Shown here one piece after another: positions 7,067 to 15,115 of a stretch of 64,000 nt of DNA. Numbering within the stretch: the stretch's first letter is position 1; each line of letters begins with the position of its first letter. The DNA is from JBFLYN01 sp040756655 (lineage in GTDB: Bacteria > Bacillota > Sulfobacillia > UBA8153). The notes beneath the pieces were generated by a model that worked only from the letters and a program-made list of their open reading frames with translations, did not search any database and was not told the DNA's origin. The translations under genes and the position numbers were made by a program. The stretch spans positions 1 through 64,000 of the forward strand of contig JBFLYN010000005.1 of NCBI GenBank assembly GCA_040756655.1, given 5' to 3'.

Positions 7067-8056
7067 TTGAGCCGGCAATCCTTTGTAGACCTGTGCCACC
7101 CCCGTACCGACTTGGCCCTTGAGGAAAGCGAGCGGTTACGCGCCCAGACCGGGCAGGAACTACCTGGTGTTTCTGTCAAGGAAGAGCAGGAAGACTCCAT
7201 CACCATCACCCGCGTGCACATCTTCTCCCGCGAAGGAGAGGAACTCATGGGGAAGGTGCAAGGCAACTACATTACCATAGAGGCCCCGCGGCTTAAAGTC
7301 CGCGATACCGAAGTGCAAGAAAAGGCCGCACAGATCCTGGCCCGCGAATTGGGGGGACTCATGCAACCGCTGTACAACGGAGGAGAAGTGCTCGTGGTGG
7401 GCCTGGGCAACTGGCAGGCCACCCCGGATGCACTGGGACCGCATGTAGTCGAAAACCTGCTCATCACCAGGCACCTCAAAGACTACCTCCCCAAGAACCT
7501 CGGTAGCCGGCTGCGGCCGGTATGTGCCGTTGCACCCGGGGTGCTGGGCACCACCGGCATCGAAAGCAGTGACATCATCGCCGGAGTGATCCAGCGCGTT
7601 CGTCCCGGCCTGGTCATTGTCATCGATGCCCTGGCGGCCCGCAATGTGGAACGTATCATAACCAGCATCCAGTTGTCTGATACGGGCATCCACCCCGGGT
7701 CGGGCGTGGGCAACCGCCGGGTGGGACTTACCCGGGAGACCCTAGGGGTTCCTGTGATGGCCATCGGCGTCCCCACGGTGGTGCACGCCATCACCATAGC
7801 CGCCAACGCCGTGGACATCCTGGTCCGCCAGTTGGGCCAGCGCAAGGAGTTCTACGGAATACTGGCCTCCATGTCCGGCTCCGACAAAAACCGGCTCATC
7901 GACGAAGTGCTCAGCCCAACCGTGGGTGACTTGATGGTCACGCCGAAGGAAATCGACGTTTACATCGAGGATATGGCCCGGGTGTTGGCCAGCGGGCTGA
8001 ACGCGGCGCTTCAACCCGGCGTAAGTCACGAGGAACTCCTGGGGTTTTTGCATTAG
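7067..8056 (+). CDS. gpr: Germination protease GPR (SASP-degrading)
   Basis: GPR starts degradation of the DNA-protecting small acid-soluble proteins when a spore germinates. It is made as a zymogen that self-cleaves its N-terminus. The N-terminal region SFVDLCHPRTDLALEESER fits the propeptide/processing region. The body shows the GPR landmarks VLVVGLGNWQATPDALGP, VCAVAPGVLGTTGIESSDI and VIVIDALAARNVERI. Conserved acidic residues of the peptidase A25 family lie in GNWQATPD and VIDALA. I choose the TTG at 7067 because TAGGAGGT lies 6 bases before it; a TTG at 7046 is less well placed. Length is about 329 residues. One of its expected substrates, an alpha/beta SASP, is encoded convergently just downstream. 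Confidence 0.93.
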   Translation: MSRQSFVDLCHPRTDLALEESERLRAQTGQELPGVSVKEEQEDSITITRVHIFSREGEELMGKVQGNYITIEAPRLKVRDTEVQEKAAQILARELGGLMQPLYNGGEVLVVGLGNWQATPDALGPHVVENLLITRHLKDYLPKNLGSRLRPVCAVAPGVLGTTGIESSDIIAGVIQRVRPGLVIVIDALAARNVERIITSIQLSDTGIHPGSGVGNRRVGLTRETLGVPVMAIGVPTVVHAITIAANAVDILVRQLGQRKEFYGILASMSGSDKNRLIDEVLSPTVGDLMVTPKEIDVYIEDMARVLASGLNAALQPGVSHEELLGFLH

Positions 8057-8065
8057 AAATTCGAA

Positions 8066-8090
8066 ACGGGCGGCGGCGCCGCCCGTCTTT
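8066..8090 (+). terminator. Terminator hairpin between gpr and the SASP gene
   Basis: ACGGGCGGC GGC GCCGCCCGT is a perfect 9-bp stem with a 3-base loop, starting 9 bases after the gpr stop and followed by CTTT. It sits between convergent genes, so it could serve both directions, though the T tract favours gpr. Confidence 0.65.
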
Positions 8091-8102
8091 CACATATCGG
8101 TG

Positions 8103-8327
8103 TTATCTGGTGCCTCCGGTACGCCCGGCCAGACTTTGTTCTGCCAGTTGGATCATTCTGCGGACCATATGTCCTCCGACGGCACCACAGTCTCTGGAAG
8201 TAAGGTTGCCCCAGTAATCACCCGGGGGGTTGATCCCGAGATCAGCCGCAACCTCGTACTTGAACTGGTCCAGCGCCATGCGGGCTTCCGGGATCAGCAC
8301 CTGGTTTGTCCTCTGACCCTGTCCCAC
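8103..8327 (-). CDS. Alpha/beta-type small acid-soluble spore protein
   Basis: This 74-residue protein belongs to the alpha/beta SASP family, which coats and protects DNA in the dormant spore. It contains the family signatures PEARMALDQFKYEVAADLGI (the GPR cleavage site would be in YE-VA) and YWGNLTSRDCGAVGGHMVRRMI. The latter matches the usual GNLTSRENGSVGGxMVKRMI pattern with a Cys in place of the typical residue before GxVGG. The start is GTG at 8327, preceded by GGGAGGTGA. Its neighbour on the other strand is gpr, the protease that degrades this family during germination. Confidence 0.95.
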   Translation of the reverse strand: MGQGQRTNQVLIPEARMALDQFKYEVAADLGINPPGDYWGNLTSRDCGAVGGHMVRRMIQLAEQSLAGRTGGTR

Positions 8328-8356
8328 TTATCTCACCTCCCTTTTTATCCTCCAAC

Positions 8357-8388
8357 CATATTGTTTTACTGCTAACACGCTTTTATGC
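8357..8388 (-). promoter_or_regulatory. Possible sigma-G-type promoter of the SASP gene
   Basis: On the minus strand GCATAAA (8382-8388) and CAATATG (8357-8363) are separated by 18 bases, about 30 bases before the SASP start. The upstream box fits the forespore sigma-G pattern and the -10 box fits only partly. SASP genes are classical sigma-G targets, so this is plausible but weak. Confidence 0.35.
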
Positions 8389-8475
8389 TGGGATTCTTTG
8401 CTGCACGCACGCGCACGTCAACCTGGTAGTAGTTTTGTCCATACATGATCTTGTATACTGGCATTGTTTGCCCGG

Positions 8476-8484
8476 CCTTCCACC
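8476..8484. repeat. Target-site duplication of the full-length IS, left copy (9 bp)
   Basis: CCTTCCACC immediately precedes the CAGAAGTTCCGCA terminus. The same 9 bases occur at 10104-10112 after the other terminus. Confidence 0.88.
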
Positions 8485-10103
8485 CAGAAGTTCCGCACGT
8501 GAGTAGGTAAAATCCGGGTTTGAGCAGGGCAAGGGAAGGGGTTTGATTGGCGGGGCTAATTCGAATGGTTTGGCCGAGTTTGCCATCGGTTCGATCGGTT
8601 CAATCAGTTAGCTCAAAACTTCCAATTGCAGCTTTATCCCACTTAAAAGGAATTTCCCTTGGCCGGGTGTAACTGGTACTTATGATAAAAGAGCCAGTAC
8701 AGACCAAGGGAAAACTTGCTCGGCGGTTCATGGGCTACGCTAACAGAGTGTTCGGCTTCTGTCAGCGCCTGAGAACGCTGGCCGATCGGCGTCCAAAACC
8801 CCAGCTCTCGCTGTCCGTCTGCGTAGCTAGCGAGCCTGGTCTTAGCTATCATCTACCGGTTGGGTAGCCTCCACCAATTGGAGGCGACCTTGCGGACCCG
8901 GGCATGGGAAGCAGCCTTGGGCCGCAGGCAACCTCGCCCGAGCGCGGATACGCTGGCCCGGACTCTGCAGCAACTAGAGGCCAACGAACTGTGGACTTAT
9001 AACCAGGCGAGCAGGCCCGCCACAACAAAGTATGGTCAGGTGGAAGCATCGGCGGGCTTATGGTGATCGCGGTCGACGGGACGGAGCTCTACAAGACCAA
9101 GGCCCCACAGCGTGCTTGCAAAAACTGCAGCACCCGTACCTTGAAAAATGGCAAGGTGCAGTATTACGAACGGGTAGTGGCCGTATCCCTGGTAGGCCGG
9201 GCTCCCCGGGTGCTCTATACCATTGAGCCGCAACGACCGGGGGAGGATGAACCGGCGGCGGCCTATCGAGCCCTAAGGCAGCTTTATGCTCACAACCCAC
9301 GCTATGCGGACTGCTGGACGCTGGATGCGCTCTATGCTCGGGCAGAGTTGATCAACCTGGCGCTGGAGCAGCATCAAGACGTGGTGGTGAAGGTGCGGCA
9401 AAAAGAGCGGCACTTGATCCGGGATGCCGAGGGACTATTTGCCAAGCAAGCCCCGGTCTATAGCGCTCGGGGGGTCACCTTGGCGGAGCGGCCCGGGGTA
9501 GTCTACGACCTGGAACTCTGGGAAGCGTATGAGCTGACCACCTGGGATGGGGTCAAGACCCCGCTGCGCTGCCTGCGGGTAAAGCAGGTACGGCGGACCA
9601 TTACCATCTTGTAACGACTCTGGGCGGCGCCTACACGGCCAAACTGGTCTGGGCAATCGCTTTACGGAGGTGGGATATGGAAAACTGTATCTTTCATGAC
9701 CTCAAGACTCACTGGCACTTAACGCACTGTTACCATCACGAGCAGCCGGCGTTGTACAACCTGTACCTTTTGTATTGCCTGGCGTTCAACCTGTTCATGC
9801 TCTTTTTTCACCGCCAGCTGCGGTCCCCTGAACGAGAGCGGTATAACTACACCGCGCTGGCACGCCAGCTGGGTGAAGAGTTGATGCTGCTGGACGTAGC
9901 CATCTGGAGGTTGCCCCGCGGTCCTGATTGACCCCAGGCTCGGGTGGTGAGATGCAAGGTGCCAGTGCAATAAGAGCGAAAGGAAGACCGCGCTTGCGGT
10001 CCGAGACGGTTTAAGCGGGCAACGGTTGCTTCCGGTATCATGACTCGACTCCCCCACTTGACTACGCAAATGGCAGCAGCTGGGGGCAGATGCGGAACCT
10101 CTG
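8485..10103 (+). mobile_element. IS4-like insertion sequence (1619 bp) with a decayed transposase
   Basis: The element runs from CAGAAGTTCCGCACGTGAG to the complement of CAGAGGTTCCGCATCTGCC, giving imperfect terminal inverted repeats. It is bounded by a perfect 9-bp target duplication. It carries one DDE-type transposase reading frame, now broken by frameshifts. The 9-10 bp duplications and the DGTEL, TLDAL and RRWDMEN...FHDLK motifs fit the IS4 superfamily; I cannot assign a subgroup. It lies between the SASP gene and the recG 3' end and interrupts neither. A second, internally deleted copy is at 128-782. Confidence 0.9.
8682..9931 (+). pseudogene. IS4-like transposase, disrupted by at least three frameshifts
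   Basis: The DDE transposase can be pieced together from four frame segments. It starts at ATG 8682 (MIKEPVQTKGKLARRFMGYAN). A tandem TAGC duplication at 8824-8831 shifts the frame; removing four bases joins LSVCVAS to LVLAIIYRLGSLHQLEATL. The next piece ends near WTYNQ around 9005. The core from about 9015 to 9614 has the catalytic DGTELYKTKAP and TLDALYARAELI aspartates. A further shift near 9612 leads to VWAIALRRWDMENC-FHDLKTHW (the expected catalytic Glu) and ends at 9931. The deleted copy at 128-782 lacks the TAGC duplication, so that lesion is specific to this copy. The product is not expected to be active. Confidence 0.85.
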
Positions 10104-10112
10104 CCTTCCACC
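10104..10112. repeat. Target-site duplication of the full-length IS, right copy (9 bp)
   Basis: Second copy of CCTTCCACC, directly after the right terminus of the IS and 23 bases from the recG stop codon. Confidence 0.88.
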
Positions 10113-10135
10113 GGAAACAATCGCAAACCAGCGGG

Positions 10136-12211
10136 CTAACCAGTAAAGAGGAGACCGAAGCTTCTGCCGAACCGAGACAACACCATCCTGCGCAGGGCGC
10201 CGTGTTCGGGCTGAGAAAGCGTCGGGTCGCCGCCCACCAGGGCAATGGCCTCTGTCCGGGCCAGCTCTACCAGCTCGAGATCCCTGACTGGATCAGCTAC
10301 TTTGAAATCTGGTAACCCGTGTTGCCTGGTGCCGAAAAACTCGCCGGGGCCCCTTAGCATAAGGTCCTCTTCGGCCAGTTTAAAGCCATCGGTAACTCGC
10401 TCCATGACCTCCAGCCGCTGCCGCGCCTGGTCGGTGCGCGGCTCTCCCACGAGAATGCAGAACGACTGTTCGTGGCCCCGGCCCACCCGGCCCCGTAGCT
10501 GGTGTAGCTGGGAAAGACCGAACCTGTCGGCCCCTTCAATGACCATGACGGTGGCGTTGGGTACGTCCACTCCCACCTCGATGACAGTGGTACATACCAC
10601 CACCTGCAACTGGTGTTCACGAAATGCCTGCATGGTCGCATGTTTGAGCTTCGCCGCCATGCGGCCGTGCAACAGCCCGACCCTCAGGCCCCGCAGGGCA
10701 CCGCGGGACAGCTCCTGGGCCAGCTCGGTGGCTGCTTCAGCCTCCAGTTTGTCCGACTCGGCCACCAGCGGGCACACCACGTAAGCCTGCCGGCCGGCCT
10801 CCACCTGCTCGCGCACGAACCGGTAGACCAGCGGCCTCCGGTCCTCCCGGCGCCAGAAAGTTCTCACCGGCCGCCGGCCCGGGGGGAGCTCGTCCACGGA
10901 AGAAACGTCCAAGTCTCCATAGATGGTCAGAGCCAGGGTGCGGGGAATGGGCGTGGCGGTCATCACCAGTACGTCGGGACACGCCCCCTTTTGTTGGAGC
11001 AGGGCACGCTGGCGTACCCCAAACCGGTGCTGCTCATCGGTGACTGCCAAGCTCAAGTTGGAAAACCCCACCGGATCCTGGATGAGAGCATGAGTGCCCA
11101 CCACCACGTCCAACCCGCCCCTGGACAGAAGCTCCCGCAGCTTTGCCCGTTGGCCCTTGTCAGTGCTGCCCGTCAGCAACGCGATCCGGACGCCGGCAGG
11201 CTCAAGATAACTCCTGAGGTTGGCATAGTGCTGCTCAGCCAAAAGCTCGGTGGGCGCCATGAGCGCGGCCTGCCTGCCGCTGTCCACTGCCTTGGCCATG
11301 GCCAGGGCCGCCACCACCGTCTTACCCGAACCCACGTCGCCCTGCACCAGTCGGTTCATGGGCGCGGGGCTGGCCATGTCCTGCCAGACTTCGCCGGTGA
11401 CTCGCTCCTGGGCCCGGGTCAGCCGGAAAGGGAGCCCGGCCAGCACCTGGCTAACCGCGCGGCCATTCGGCCCGTGACTTACTCCCAGGCGTTGCTGGCT
11501 GTACAGCCTGCGGAACTGTGACAGGGCCACCTGCAGCACGAACAACTCCTCGAAAGCCAAGCGACGACGAGCCTGTTCCAGCGCGCCCAGGTCAGGCGGG
11601 AAATGCATGTCGCGCAGGGCCTGTTCCGCCGCGACCAGGCCGGTACGGGCCCGCAAGTCTGCAGGCAGAGCTTCAGGAAGGACACCGGCATAGCGCTGGG
11701 TGGCCTCAAACATGATCTTGCGCAGGCCCGTCTGGGTAAGGCCCGCGCCCAGGGGATAGACCGGCACCAGCCGTCCGGTACTCAGGTTCTCAGCCTGACC
11801 GGGGAATTCAAACTCGGGGGCGTCCACCTGGAGTTCGCCAAAGCGCCGCTCCACCCGGCCGGTTACCACCAGTTCAACACCGGGGCGGAAGGTGCGTTTC
11901 ATGTAGGGCTGGTTCCACCATAGTGCCATTACCATGCCAGTGCCGTCGCTAATGCCCACCTTAACCAGGTGTTTGCCCGGCCGAGGATGAAGCTCGCTTA
12001 CCGAAACCACCCGCCCGCGGAAGGTCTGGCGGACACCCTCTTGCAGCTGGGAAAGGGGCTTGAGACTGGTGCGGTCATCGTGGTACCTGGGGTAGTGCTC
12101 CAAGAGCTGGGCAACACTAGTCAGGCCCAGGCGCTCCAAGGCCCGGGCCCGGGCCGGACCTACTCCCTTGACGTATTGCAGACCCTGGTCAACCCCGGCT
12201 CCATCCGACAT
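10136..12211 (-). CDS. recG: ATP-dependent DNA helicase RecG
   Basis: RecG is a superfamily 2 helicase that reverses stalled replication forks and processes branched DNA. The 691-residue product has an N-terminal helix-hairpin-helix-like start (LQYVKGVGPARARALERLG) and the OB-fold wedge domain (about 60-160). The helicase core follows with Walker A GDVGSGKTVVAALAMAKA, the DEQH box VTDEQHRFGVRQRALLQ characteristic of RecG, TATPIPRTLA, and the C-terminal helicase motifs QLRGRVGRG. ATG 12211 fits the family start; the longer frame upstream overlaps fakA and is not conserved-looking. It follows fakA by 16 bases. The IS lies just past its stop codon without damaging it. Confidence 0.96.
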   Translation of the reverse strand: MSDGAGVDQGLQYVKGVGPARARALERLGLTSVAQLLEHYPRYHDDRTSLKPLSQLQEGVRQTFRGRVVSVSELHPRPGKHLVKVGISDGTGMVMALWWNQPYMKRTFRPGVELVVTGRVERRFGELQVDAPEFEFPGQAENLSTGRLVPVYPLGAGLTQTGLRKIMFEATQRYAGVLPEALPADLRARTGLVAAEQALRDMHFPPDLGALEQARRRLAFEELFVLQVALSQFRRLYSQQRLGVSHGPNGRAVSQVLAGLPFRLTRAQERVTGEVWQDMASPAPMNRLVQGDVGSGKTVVAALAMAKAVDSGRQAALMAPTELLAEQHYANLRSYLEPAGVRIALLTGSTDKGQRAKLRELLSRGGLDVVVGTHALIQDPVGFSNLSLAVTDEQHRFGVRQRALLQQKGACPDVLVMTATPIPRTLALTIYGDLDVSSVDELPPGRRPVRTFWRREDRRPLVYRFVREQVEAGRQAYVVCPLVAESDKLEAEAATELAQELSRGALRGLRVGLLHGRMAAKLKHATMQAFREHQLQVVVCTTVIEVGVDVPNATVMVIEGADRFGLSQLHQLRGRVGRGHEQSFCILVGEPRTDQARQRLEVMERVTDGFKLAEEDLMLRGPGEFFGTRQHGLPDFKVADPVRDLELVELARTEAIALVGGDPTLSQPEHGALRRMVLSRFGRSFGLLFTG

Positions 12212-12227
12212 AGGCTTCGCCCTGCCC

Positions 12228-13865
12228 CTACTCCACCGAAACGATGAAGTAGTAAAGCTCCTGGTCACCGCGGCGGACTTCCACGTCCAGGAAACCGTAG
12301 CGCTCCGCCACCCAGCTCTCCACTTCCCCGGCCTGGTCATCGCCTATGCCCCGGCCCACGAAGACGGTGACCAGTTCATCCCGGTCCGTGACCATGGTCT
12401 CCAAAAGGTCGAACAACACCTGGCAGGGCTCGCTCCCCACCACCTTGATGGTGTCGTTGAGGATGCCCAAGATGTCGCCGGGGTTGATCTGGTGGCCATC
12501 GAACTTGCTCTTGCGCACAGCGTAGGTGACTTCCCCTGACTTGACGCCCTTAATAGCCTTGGCCGCCCGCTTGAGGTTGGTGCCCATGTCAGCCTCGGGC
12601 CTGATGGCCAAAAGCGCGGCGATGCCCTGGGGGATGTTGCGTGTCGGGACAATGTACATCCTCCGGCCCACCAGTTTCTTGGCCTGCTTGGCCGCAAGGA
12701 TGATGTTGGGGTTGTTGGGCAAAAAGATCACTTTTTTGGCATTTGTGCTGGAAACCGCTTCAGCCACATCCTGGATGCTGGGGTTCATGGTGGGACCGCC
12801 GTCGATGACCCGGTCTAGGCCCAGGCTCCTGAACATCTCGATGAGCCCGCCGCCGGACGCCACGCCCACCACACCGATATCCCGGGGAGGCGCCGTCTCG
12901 ACCGATGTGGACATGGGGACCGTGGAAGTTCCCTCTGCGGTCTTTAGATTTTCGTGTTGCTCCAGCATGTTATCGATGATGATCTGGGACAGGGCGCCGT
13001 AGCCCAGGCAGAGTGAGAGCACCTGGCCGGGCCGGTCGGTGTGGATGTGGACCCGCACCAGTTCTGGTGAACCCACCACCAGCAACGAATCGCCATACTC
13101 TTCTAGTCGCGACCGGATCTCGTCCACGGGCATGCGCTGGGACTTGATCAAAAACTGGGCATCGTAGGGGTAACGGATGTCGGCCATCTCTTCGGTGACC
13201 ACGAACTCCACCGCTTTGGCGCTGGTGGCCGCCACCGCCGGTTCCATGATCCCCGCCAGGGCGTTCATGCCCGCGTCCAGCACGAACACCAAGCCTTTGC
13301 CGCCGGCGTCCACCACTCCCGCCTGCTTGAGAACAGGCAGCATGTCCGGGGTCCGGGCCAAGGTATGGTGGGCTGCCGAACGCGCCGCTTCCCACACGGC
13401 CAGGATGTCCCCGCCATCTTGCGCCGCAGCCAGGGCTTTGCGGGCCGCCTCCTTGGCTACGGTCAGTACCGTGCCCTCCACTGGCTTCATCACTGCCTTG
13501 TAGGCGGTATCCACACCTTCTTTGAGGGCCTGTGCCAGTTCCCGAGGACTGGCGGTGGCTTTGCCCTCCAGGCCCTTGGCGATGCCCCGGAACAGCTGGG
13601 ACATGATGACCCCGGAATTGCCCCGCGCCCCCATGAGCGAGCCCATGGCCACCGCCTGGGCGACCTGGCCCACGCTGGAGGCGGGTTTACGGTTCATCTC
13701 GGCCACTGCCGACATGAGCGTAAGGGACATGTTGGTTCCTGTATCTCCGTCGGGCACCGGGAAGACGTTCAGGGCGTCCACTGCTGCCTTGTAGCGTTCC
13801 AGCAGGTTGCTGGCTGCCACTATCATCGATTTGAGGTTTTCTCCGCCCAGCAGCTCCAACTCCAA
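12228..13865 (-). CDS. fakA: DAK2-domain fatty acid kinase FakA (YloV)
   Basis: This protein of the YloV/FakA family phosphorylates fatty acids bound to a FakB partner so that exogenous fatty acids enter phospholipid synthesis. The N-terminal DhaL-type kinase domain (about 1-210) has the metal/ATP-binding signature NVFPVPDGDTGTNMS and SLMGARGNSGVIMSQLFRG. A middle domain and a C-terminal DegV-like half follow (about 320-545), with VASGGGLIEMFRSLG and FLPNNPNI. The length (545) is normal. The TTG at 13865 lies just after CAGGGGGT and gives an N-terminus aligned with Bacillus YloV. No fakB gene is in the window. It sits between yloU and recG as in Bacillus. Confidence 0.92.
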   Translation of the reverse strand: MELELLGGENLKSMIVAASNLLERYKAAVDALNVFPVPDGDTGTNMSLTLMSAVAEMNRKPASSVGQVAQAVAMGSLMGARGNSGVIMSQLFRGIAKGLEGKATASPRELAQALKEGVDTAYKAVMKPVEGTVLTVAKEAARKALAAAQDGGDILAVWEAARSAAHHTLARTPDMLPVLKQAGVVDAGGKGLVFVLDAGMNALAGIMEPAVAATSAKAVEFVVTEEMADIRYPYDAQFLIKSQRMPVDEIRSRLEEYGDSLLVVGSPELVRVHIHTDRPGQVLSLCLGYGALSQIIIDNMLEQHENLKTAEGTSTVPMSTSVETAPPRDIGVVGVASGGGLIEMFRSLGLDRVIDGGPTMNPSIQDVAEAVSSTNAKKVIFLPNNPNIILAAKQAKKLVGRRMYIVPTRNIPQGIAALLAIRPEADMGTNLKRAAKAIKGVKSGEVTYAVRKSKFDGHQINPGDILGILNDTIKVVGSEPCQVLFDLLETMVTDRDELVTVFVGRGIGDDQAGEVESWVAERYGFLDVEVRRGDQELYYFIVSVE

Positions 13866-13876
13866 ACCCCCTGACC

Positions 13877-14239
13877 CTATCGTGGATTCACCCGCACGCC
13901 CTGAACGTTGACGCGTACCCGCGCCACCTTCAGACCGGTGCTGCTCTCCACGGTATACTTGACCTTCTCCACCACGTTCCTGGCCACTTCAGGGATGCGG
14001 GTTCCATACCCGATCACGATGTTCAAAGCGATGGTCACGCGATCTCCGTCCAAATTCACTTCTACGCCCCGGGCCAGGTTCTCCCTTCCCAAAAGCTCGG
14101 CCAGCCCGTCGGCAACCTTGCGAGACGACATCCCCACGATGCCGTAGCACTCGGTGGCCGCCACCCCGGCGATGGTAGCGATGACCTCCTCGGAGAGGAT
14201 TACCTTGCCGATGCCGCTTTCGATTTCGTTGCCGCTCAC
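13877..14239 (-). CDS. yloU: Asp23/YloU family protein
   Basis: This is a small Asp23-family protein of about 120 residues. The recognisable core is GKVILSEEVIATIAGVAATECYGIVGM, then VTIALNIVIGYGTRIPEVARNVVEKVKYTVES and the terminal VRVNVQGVRV. Members are linked to cell-envelope homeostasis and membrane anchoring in Staphylococcus, and yloU precedes yloV in most Firmicutes, as here. I place the start at GTG 14239, with GGGGGGTG just upstream; TTG 14254 is the alternative. It lies 11 bases ahead of fakA and is very likely cotranscribed with fakA and recG. Confidence 0.92.
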   Translation of the reverse strand: MSGNEIESGIGKVILSEEVIATIAGVAATECYGIVGMSSRKVADGLAELLGRENLARGVEVNLDGDRVTIALNIVIGYGTRIPEVARNVVEKVKYTVESSTGLKVARVRVNVQGVRVNPR

Positions 14240-14611
14240 CCGGACACCCCCCAAGGCTCGCTCCGTACTTAGAGTTAACCTGTTCGCTGTAAGGCACTGA
14301 TTTCCTCCTTGGCTCAGCGTTCCCCGCCGCCTGCCGGCCCAACCTCAGCCCGGGCAGTCCTGGCTCACTGACTTGTCCCGCGTGAGGCCGGCGCACACCG
14401 CGGTAGCGCGGTGGCGGCACCGCCGACCGGGAGCCGGGCAGGGGACACAACAGCTGCACCACCTGCGCGGGAAACTACGAGTCACTGGTTGCAGTGGCCA
14501 GCCAGCCTGCAAAAAACGGGGGAAAAACGCATGCCGCACGCACAGCTTTCTTGTCACAAGCCGGGTGGCTGTGGTAGAATTGGTGTGTTGTCACGAAGGG
14601 AGAAATGAACC
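14240..14611. other. Divergent intergenic region between yloU and rpmB
   Basis: These 370 bases contain no convincing gene. They hold the rpmB promoter at the right end and GC-rich inverted stretches in the middle, for example around the GCGGTAGCGCGG and GGTGGCGGCACCGCC segments at 14398-14423. A strong AAGGAGG on the minus strand near 14306 is followed by a frame that only shadows yloU. No clear promoter for the yloU-fakA-recG unit could be assigned. Confidence 0.5.
14551..14580 (+). promoter_or_regulatory. Sigma-A-type promoter of rpmB
   Basis: TTGTCA (14551-14556) and TAGAAT (14575-14580) are separated by 18 bases. They lie 31 bases before the rpmB ATG, consistent with a short leader carrying GAAGGGAG as ribosome binding site. 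Confidence 0.7.
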
Positions 14612-14803
14612 ATGGCCGATTACTGCCAAGTCTGCGGCAAGGGCGTTGTCCACGGGCATAGTGTGAGTCATTCCAACCGCAAGACCGGGCGCACCTGGGC
14701 ACCCAACATCCAGAAGGTACGGGCGCTGGTCAAGGGCCGGCCGGTCCGCCTTTCCGTCTGCAGCCGTTGCCTTAGGTCGGGCAAGGTCCAGCGCTCAGTC
14801 TGA
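14612..14803 (+). CDS. rpmB: 50S ribosomal protein L28 (zinc-ribbon form)
   Basis: The 63-residue L28 is a large-subunit ribosomal protein. It starts MADYCQVCGKG and ends CSRCLRSGKVQRSV, so both CxxC pairs of the zinc-binding form are present. The motif SHSNRKTGRTWAPNIQKV is diagnostic for L28. The ATG follows GAAGGGAGAAATGAACC. It is transcribed alone and divergently from yloU, the classical Firmicute arrangement. Confidence 0.97.
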   Translation: MADYCQVCGKGVVHGHSVSHSNRKTGRTWAPNIQKVRALVKGRPVRLSVCSRCLRSGKVQRSV

Positions 14804-14808
14804 TGCCT

Positions 14809-14832
14809 GGACCCCCGGCACACCGGGGGTCC
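14809..14832 (+). terminator. Hairpin after rpmB
   Basis: GGACCCCCGG CACA CCGGGGGTCC is a perfect 10-bp stem with a 4-base loop, starting 5 bases after the rpmB stop. The T tract is poor, but the position fits a transcription stop, and the convergent spoVM gene ends just beyond it. Confidence 0.6.
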
Positions 14833-14843
14833 GGTCCCTACTC

Positions 14844-14924
14844 CTATCCTTTCCCAAACAGCTTCATGATCGCGCAAAGGATCGCCCCAATGGGTCTTGG
14901 CACCCGGATAACATGTATCCTCAA
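14844..14924 (-). CDS. spoVM: Stage V sporulation protein M (26 residues)
   Basis: SpoVM is a tiny amphipathic helix that recognises the curved forespore membrane and anchors the spore coat base layer. A TTG start at 14924, with AGGAGAGGGG upstream, opens a frame of exactly 26 codons, the same length as Bacillus SpoVM. The product begins MRIHVIR and ends VPRPIGAILCAIMKLFGKG. It aligns without gaps to the Bacillus protein: basic second residue, Pro9, Gly13, Ile15, and the basic C-terminus. The location between rpmB and rpe is the conserved spoVM locus. The gene is too short for most ORF callers. Confidence 0.85.
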   Translation of the reverse strand: MRIHVIRVPRPIGAILCAIMKLFGKG

Positions 14925-14941
14925 AGCACAGCGCCCCTCTC

Positions 14942-15115
14942 CTAGGCTCTAGACATCAAGTACCAGCCGGCCCACACCAGGCCTCCTCCCACCACCACCA
15001 GCCAGGCCCAGCCCGGCAAGGTGTATGCCAGCACCCCGCAACCGGCCAGGAACACGAGCAGGCCTGCTGTTTTGTAGTTCCCGCGGCCCGCCCGGCGCCA
15101 GTGCCTGCCTGCCAA
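14942..15115 (-). CDS. Small two-helix membrane protein of unknown function
   Basis: From TTG 15115 (with GGGGGTGA upstream) the frame codes for about 57 residues. A basic N-terminus (GRHWRRAGRGNYK) is followed by two short membrane helices, TAGLLVFLAGCGVLAYTL and WAWLVVVGGGLVWAGWYLM. No family is recognised. It lies 17 bases upstream of spoVM on the same strand and may be cotranscribed with it. A longer frame starting at 15226 exists but its extra residues look non-coding. Confidence 0.5.
   Translation of the reverse strand: MAGRHWRRAGRGNYKTAGLLVFLAGCGVLAYTLPGWAWLVVVGGGLVWAGWYLMSRA

Noticed and set aside
13989..14462. Minus-strand frame after a strong AAGGAGG near 14306
   Set aside because: The ribosome binding site is attractive, but the product is Arg/Gly-rich and mostly shadows yloU in another frame.
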